Source: Planctomycetaceae bacterium (lineage in GTDB: Bacteria; Planctomycetota; Planctomycetia; Pirellulales; Thermoguttaceae). From it: a stretch of 8,221 nt of DNA. Position 1 is the first letter of the stretch. The number at the start of each line of letters is the position of its first letter. The notes below the pieces were generated by a model. It searched no databases. It had not been told where the DNA came from and was given only the letters and a program-made list of their open reading frames with translations. A program made the position numbers and the translations under genes. The stretch lies in the NCBI GenBank assembly GCA_031261125.1, contig JAISJZ010000361.1, forward strand, positions 1 to 8,221, written 5' to 3'. Shown in pieces: positions 6,052 to 8,221 of the stretch.

Positions 6052-7065
6052 CTATTGTGCTTGTGCTTTCTTGTCGATGTGTTCCAACACCGGACGGATG
6101 CCCAGCGAGGCGGAACAGTCGCGGGTACAGTTGCCGCAGCCGGTACACAAAATCACACCGAACTTATTCGGGTAAATCGCAAACTTGTGCTGTACCCGGT
6201 TCCGCTGCCGAACTGCCTGATTGGCTCTGGGATTATGTCCCGATGCGTGCAGCGTGAACAATGCAAATTGGCAAGTGTCCCAATTTTTGACCCGGCTGCC
6301 TTTTGCCGCACCGCCTTCGTCAACGATGTCGAAACAATGACACGTCGGACAAATGTAGGTACACGCCCCGCAGCCGACGCAGCGCAGCGACGTTTCGGCA
6401 TACACCGGGTCGTCAAAGTGTTCCGACAGATATGTTTTGACCCGCTCGGCATCGAACCGGACAGGCGGCGGTGTCGCCGTTTTGCCGGTCTTGTCATCTT
6501 CCGTTGTTTTACCGTCAAACAGTGCTTTGCCCTTGTCCGTAAAAATGCGGACTTCAAAGACGGAACAAGTCCCGCCGCTAACATCAAGCAGCATTGCATC
6601 GGCACCGCTGTTGGTGTCAGGGGCAAAACCGACGGAAGTACAAAAACACATTTCGTCCGCCTTTTGGCAGGCAAGCGTAACAATGGTTGTCTTTGCCCGC
6701 CGCTGCTGATAGAACCGGTCTTGATAGTCCCACGCAAACACTTTGTCGAGAATCGGCAAACTCGCCCCGTCGCACGGACGCGCCCCGAACACGATTTGTT
6801 CCGTATTAAAATCGGGAACGTCTTCAACAACCAGTTCTTTACCTTCGTACCGGTACTTGCAAATCGCTTCGTGTTTTGGAAAGAAGAATTCTTTGATGGA
6901 ATTCGTCGGCATTATATTGCCGTCCAGTACGAGTTCTTCGGCATTTTTCAGCGGCTTGAAAAAAAAACGTTTTCCGGCGGCAACGGGACCGGCAACGGCA
7001 GTCCCTGCGGCGATTTTACCGGCGATGAGTTGATTTAGTTGCGGGCGGGTAATTGTCAAAGACAT
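6052..7065 (-). CDS. 4Fe-4S dicluster electron-transfer protein (AsrA / hydrogenase-beta-like)
   Basis: The 337-aa product is a soluble iron-sulfur protein that would pass electrons within a redox complex. Members of this family include the A subunit of anaerobic sulfite reductase and the beta subunit of soluble Ni-Fe sulfhydrogenases. A conserved N-terminal domain includes the signature FGARPCDGASLPILDKVF and a cysteine cluster C133, C140, C142 (ACQKADEMCFC). Two ferredoxin motifs follow: C229-C232-C235-C239 with C242 and C244 nearby, and C307-C310-C313-C317. Between them is the family string NWDTCQFALFTLHASGHNPR. I chose ATG 7065 because MSLTITRPQLNQLI matches the usual start; the frame stays open upstream only through repeat-like sequence. 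No ribosome binding site is visible. Partner genes (flavin/NAD-binding gamma subunit, hydrogenase or sulfite reductase subunits) are absent, so its partner is unknown. hisD follows at 12 bp. Confidence 0.88.
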   Translation of the reverse strand: MSLTITRPQLNQLIAGKIAAGTAVAGPVAAGKRFFFKPLKNAEELVLDGNIMPTNSIKEFFFPKHEAICKYRYEGKELVVEDVPDFNTEQIVFGARPCDGASLPILDKVFAWDYQDRFYQQRRAKTTIVTLACQKADEMCFCTSVGFAPDTNSGADAMLLDVSGGTCSVFEVRIFTDKGKALFDGKTTEDDKTGKTATPPPVRFDAERVKTYLSEHFDDPVYAETSLRCVGCGACTYICPTCHCFDIVDEGGAAKGSRVKNWDTCQFALFTLHASGHNPRANQAVRQRNRVQHKFAIYPNKFGVILCTGCGNCTRDCSASLGIRPVLEHIDKKAQAQ

Positions 7066-7069
7066 TATA

Positions 7070-7083
7070 ATAATTGATAATCG
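7070..7083. repeat. Two 7-bp units ahead of the Fe-S gene
   Basis: ATAATTG-ATAATCG are two near-identical heptads directly 5' of the ATG at 7065. They occupy the place where a ribosome binding site would be expected, and provide none. Confidence 0.3.
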
Positions 7084-7138
7084 GCAGGGGTACTTCCAAA
7101 AACTATTTTTCTGTTGAGGAGTTTTTAGAAACTCTCCA

Positions 7139-7159
7139 GTGGATAGTGGATAACGGATA
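7139..7159. repeat. Three GTGGATA-type heptads in the divergent intergenic region
   Basis: GTGGATA-GTGGATA-ACGGATA, followed by ATTG, lies in the 130-bp gap between the divergently transcribed Fe-S and MFS genes. A small hairpin, GAGTTT/AAACTC (7119-7124 with 7129-7134), lies just to its left. The gap has no clear -35/-10 pair for either gene; the best plus-strand -10 is TATAAA near 7167-7172. Confidence 0.5.
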
Positions 7160-7195
7160 ATTGTACTATAAAAAAATCGTTGTGAAAATACCCCG

Positions 7196-8221
7196 ATGTT
7201 CATTCCCGCCCGTGTTATCTTTTTTCTTGCATTGACCGCCTGGGGAACGGCAGCGTTTGAGTTGTCGTTTTCCGGTTTCCCGCTGCATTTTTCCGCCGCG
7301 GACTTACAGAACATCGAACCGTTTTCCGATGCCGCAACCGCTTCCGAACGCACCGCCGGAAACATTACATTTTTCGGGTTAGCCGCCGGATTCGTTCTGT
7401 TCGGCTTTCTGTCCGACCGATTCGGACGCTGCCGGATTTTATTACTGTGCCTGTTTCTTGCTCCGCTGTGTTCCGGTCTCGGCTGTATTTCGTTTTCATT
7501 CAGCGATTTCCTTATTCTGCGTTTTATCACCGGTGCAGCATCCGGCGGACTGTTTCTGACCGGCACCTTGCTGTTGTACGAGCAGCGGGATGCGATGTTC
7601 CGCCGCAATGCGCCGCAGTTCGTGCCGATGTTGACACTGATAATGATGATGTGGTTCGTTCTGCTGCCGCTGATTCCGGTAATTCATTGGCGGTTAAGCG
7701 TTGCCGCAACGTTCCTGCCGGTGTTCTTTCTCTTGTATTTTTACCGATATTACGATGAACCTCCGCGGTGGAAAATTGCCGTCCGGGATAAACGCTTTGC
7801 AAATAGAACGGCTAAAAAGTACGGCAATATCCGCGAACGGCGGAAAATCGTTCGGGGAACATTCACGCTATTTGCCGTGATTGTGATTTTGAAAATTCCG
7901 TTTACTGACTATTTTTTCCCGTCATTACAGTCCCGTGAATCAAGGATAATGATAATAGCACAGCAAGACGGGATACTGGCGTACCTGATTCAGGAGCCGC
8001 AACTGTTGAATACGGAAGAGTTGGGACAACTTGATTGGCAGGCAATCGGCGAAAAATTGACAGCACAACGGGACATACCGCGGGCGTTGTTTGATGCGCT
8101 GTTAACGTTGAACGCCGAAAAACGGACGATTAGCCGGCAAAATCTGTTAGACCGCGCCGTTGCCGCTTGGGATAAGCATAAGGGCAATCGGCGGAAAGCA
8201 ACGGAAATACCGCAGAACGAA
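7196..8221 (+). CDS. MFS transporter, sugar-porter-like, partial at right edge
   Basis: From ATG 7196 the frame is open for 342 codons to the window end without a stop. Six hydrophobic segments are visible at about residues 5-28, 55-75, 80-100, 106-130, 143-165 and 167-186. Motif A of the major facilitator superfamily, GFLSDRFGR (70-78), sits between segments 2 and 3 as expected. DEPPRW (187-192) after segment 6 corresponds to the PESPRW motif of sugar porters, so a sugar or related small molecule is a plausible substrate. A seventh segment lies at 223-242. After it comes about 100 residues of charged, helical-looking sequence (ESRIMIIAQQDG ... RRKATEIPQNE) where a normal transporter would soon enter segment 8. 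The gene is divergent from the Fe-S gene, and no ribosome binding site is seen. The C-terminal half is outside the window. Confidence 0.75.
   Translation, partial: MFIPARVIFFLALTAWGTAAFELSFSGFPLHFSAADLQNIEPFSDAATASERTAGNITFFGLAAGFVLFGFLSDRFGRCRILLLCLFLAPLCSGLGCISFSFSDFLILRFITGAASGGLFLTGTLLLYEQRDAMFRRNAPQFVPMLTLIMMMWFVLLPLIPVIHWRLSVAATFLPVFFLLYFYRYYDEPPRWKIAVRDKRFANRTAKKYGNIRERRKIVRGTFTLFAVIVILKIPFTDYFFPSLQSRESRIMIIAQQDGILAYLIQEPQLLNTEELGQLDWQAIGEKLTAQRDIPRALFDALLTLNAEKRTISRQNLLDRAVAAWDKHKGNRRKATEIPQNE

Noticed and set aside
7066..7608. Upstream in-frame extension of the Fe-S protein (to a start at 7608)
   Set aside because: It runs antisense through the well-supported MFS gene and through heptad repeats; the family start MSLTITRPQLNQL is at 7065.

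Overview
The window looks like a chromosomal segment of a free-living or gut bacterium of the Planctomycetota / PVC type. This rests on four things: a secreted GH106-type rhamnosidase with a discoidin-like insert, near absence of Shine-Dalgarno sequences ahead of most genes, roughly 50 % GC, and an ISKra4-like transposase remnant. The taxonomic call is an inference from gene content, not from a marker gene.

Layout from left to right. Bases 1-214 (minus strand) lie downstream of a very strong sigma70-type promoter (TTGACA-17-TACACT with an A/T-rich upstream block) and fold into several hairpins; this is an unidentified stable RNA or a long structured leader running off the left edge. Bases 280-540 hold a chain of perfect small hairpins, a weak terminator and one doubtful 37-codon reading frame. 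A tRNA-Pro (anticodon CGG) with its own promoter is at 587-662 (minus). A large secreted GH106 family glycoside hydrolase occupies 745-4059 (minus). Bases 4172-4606 are a dead, internally deleted insertion sequence with near-perfect 18-bp terminal inverted repeats and a frameshifted N-terminal piece of an ISKra4/UPF0236-like transposase. Next come hisD (4684-6039, minus) and, 12 bp upstream of it, a 4Fe-4S dicluster protein of the AsrA / hydrogenase-beta type (6052-7065, minus); these two form an apparent operon. A divergent gene starts at 7196 (plus) and runs off the right edge. It encodes an MFS sugar-porter-like protein with an unusual soluble stretch after its seventh membrane segment.

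The most unexpected theme is repeat DNA that has entered genes without breaking them. Degenerate 7-bp tandem units (CGTAATT, CATTTTC/AATTCGC, GTGGATA, ATAATTG types), like the heptanucleotide STRR repeats known from filamentous cyanobacteria, occur in at least four places, two of them inside the GH106 reading frame. One is a 77-bp element bounded by perfect 14-bp inverted repeats that seems to have replaced a conserved stretch of the enzyme. A separate palindromic repeat sits in a GH106 linker.

Functionally the window is mixed: rhamnose-containing polysaccharide breakdown (GH106), histidine synthesis (HisD), electron transfer (Fe-S protein), a putative sugar transporter and translation (tRNA). 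No defence, phage or secretion system is visible.
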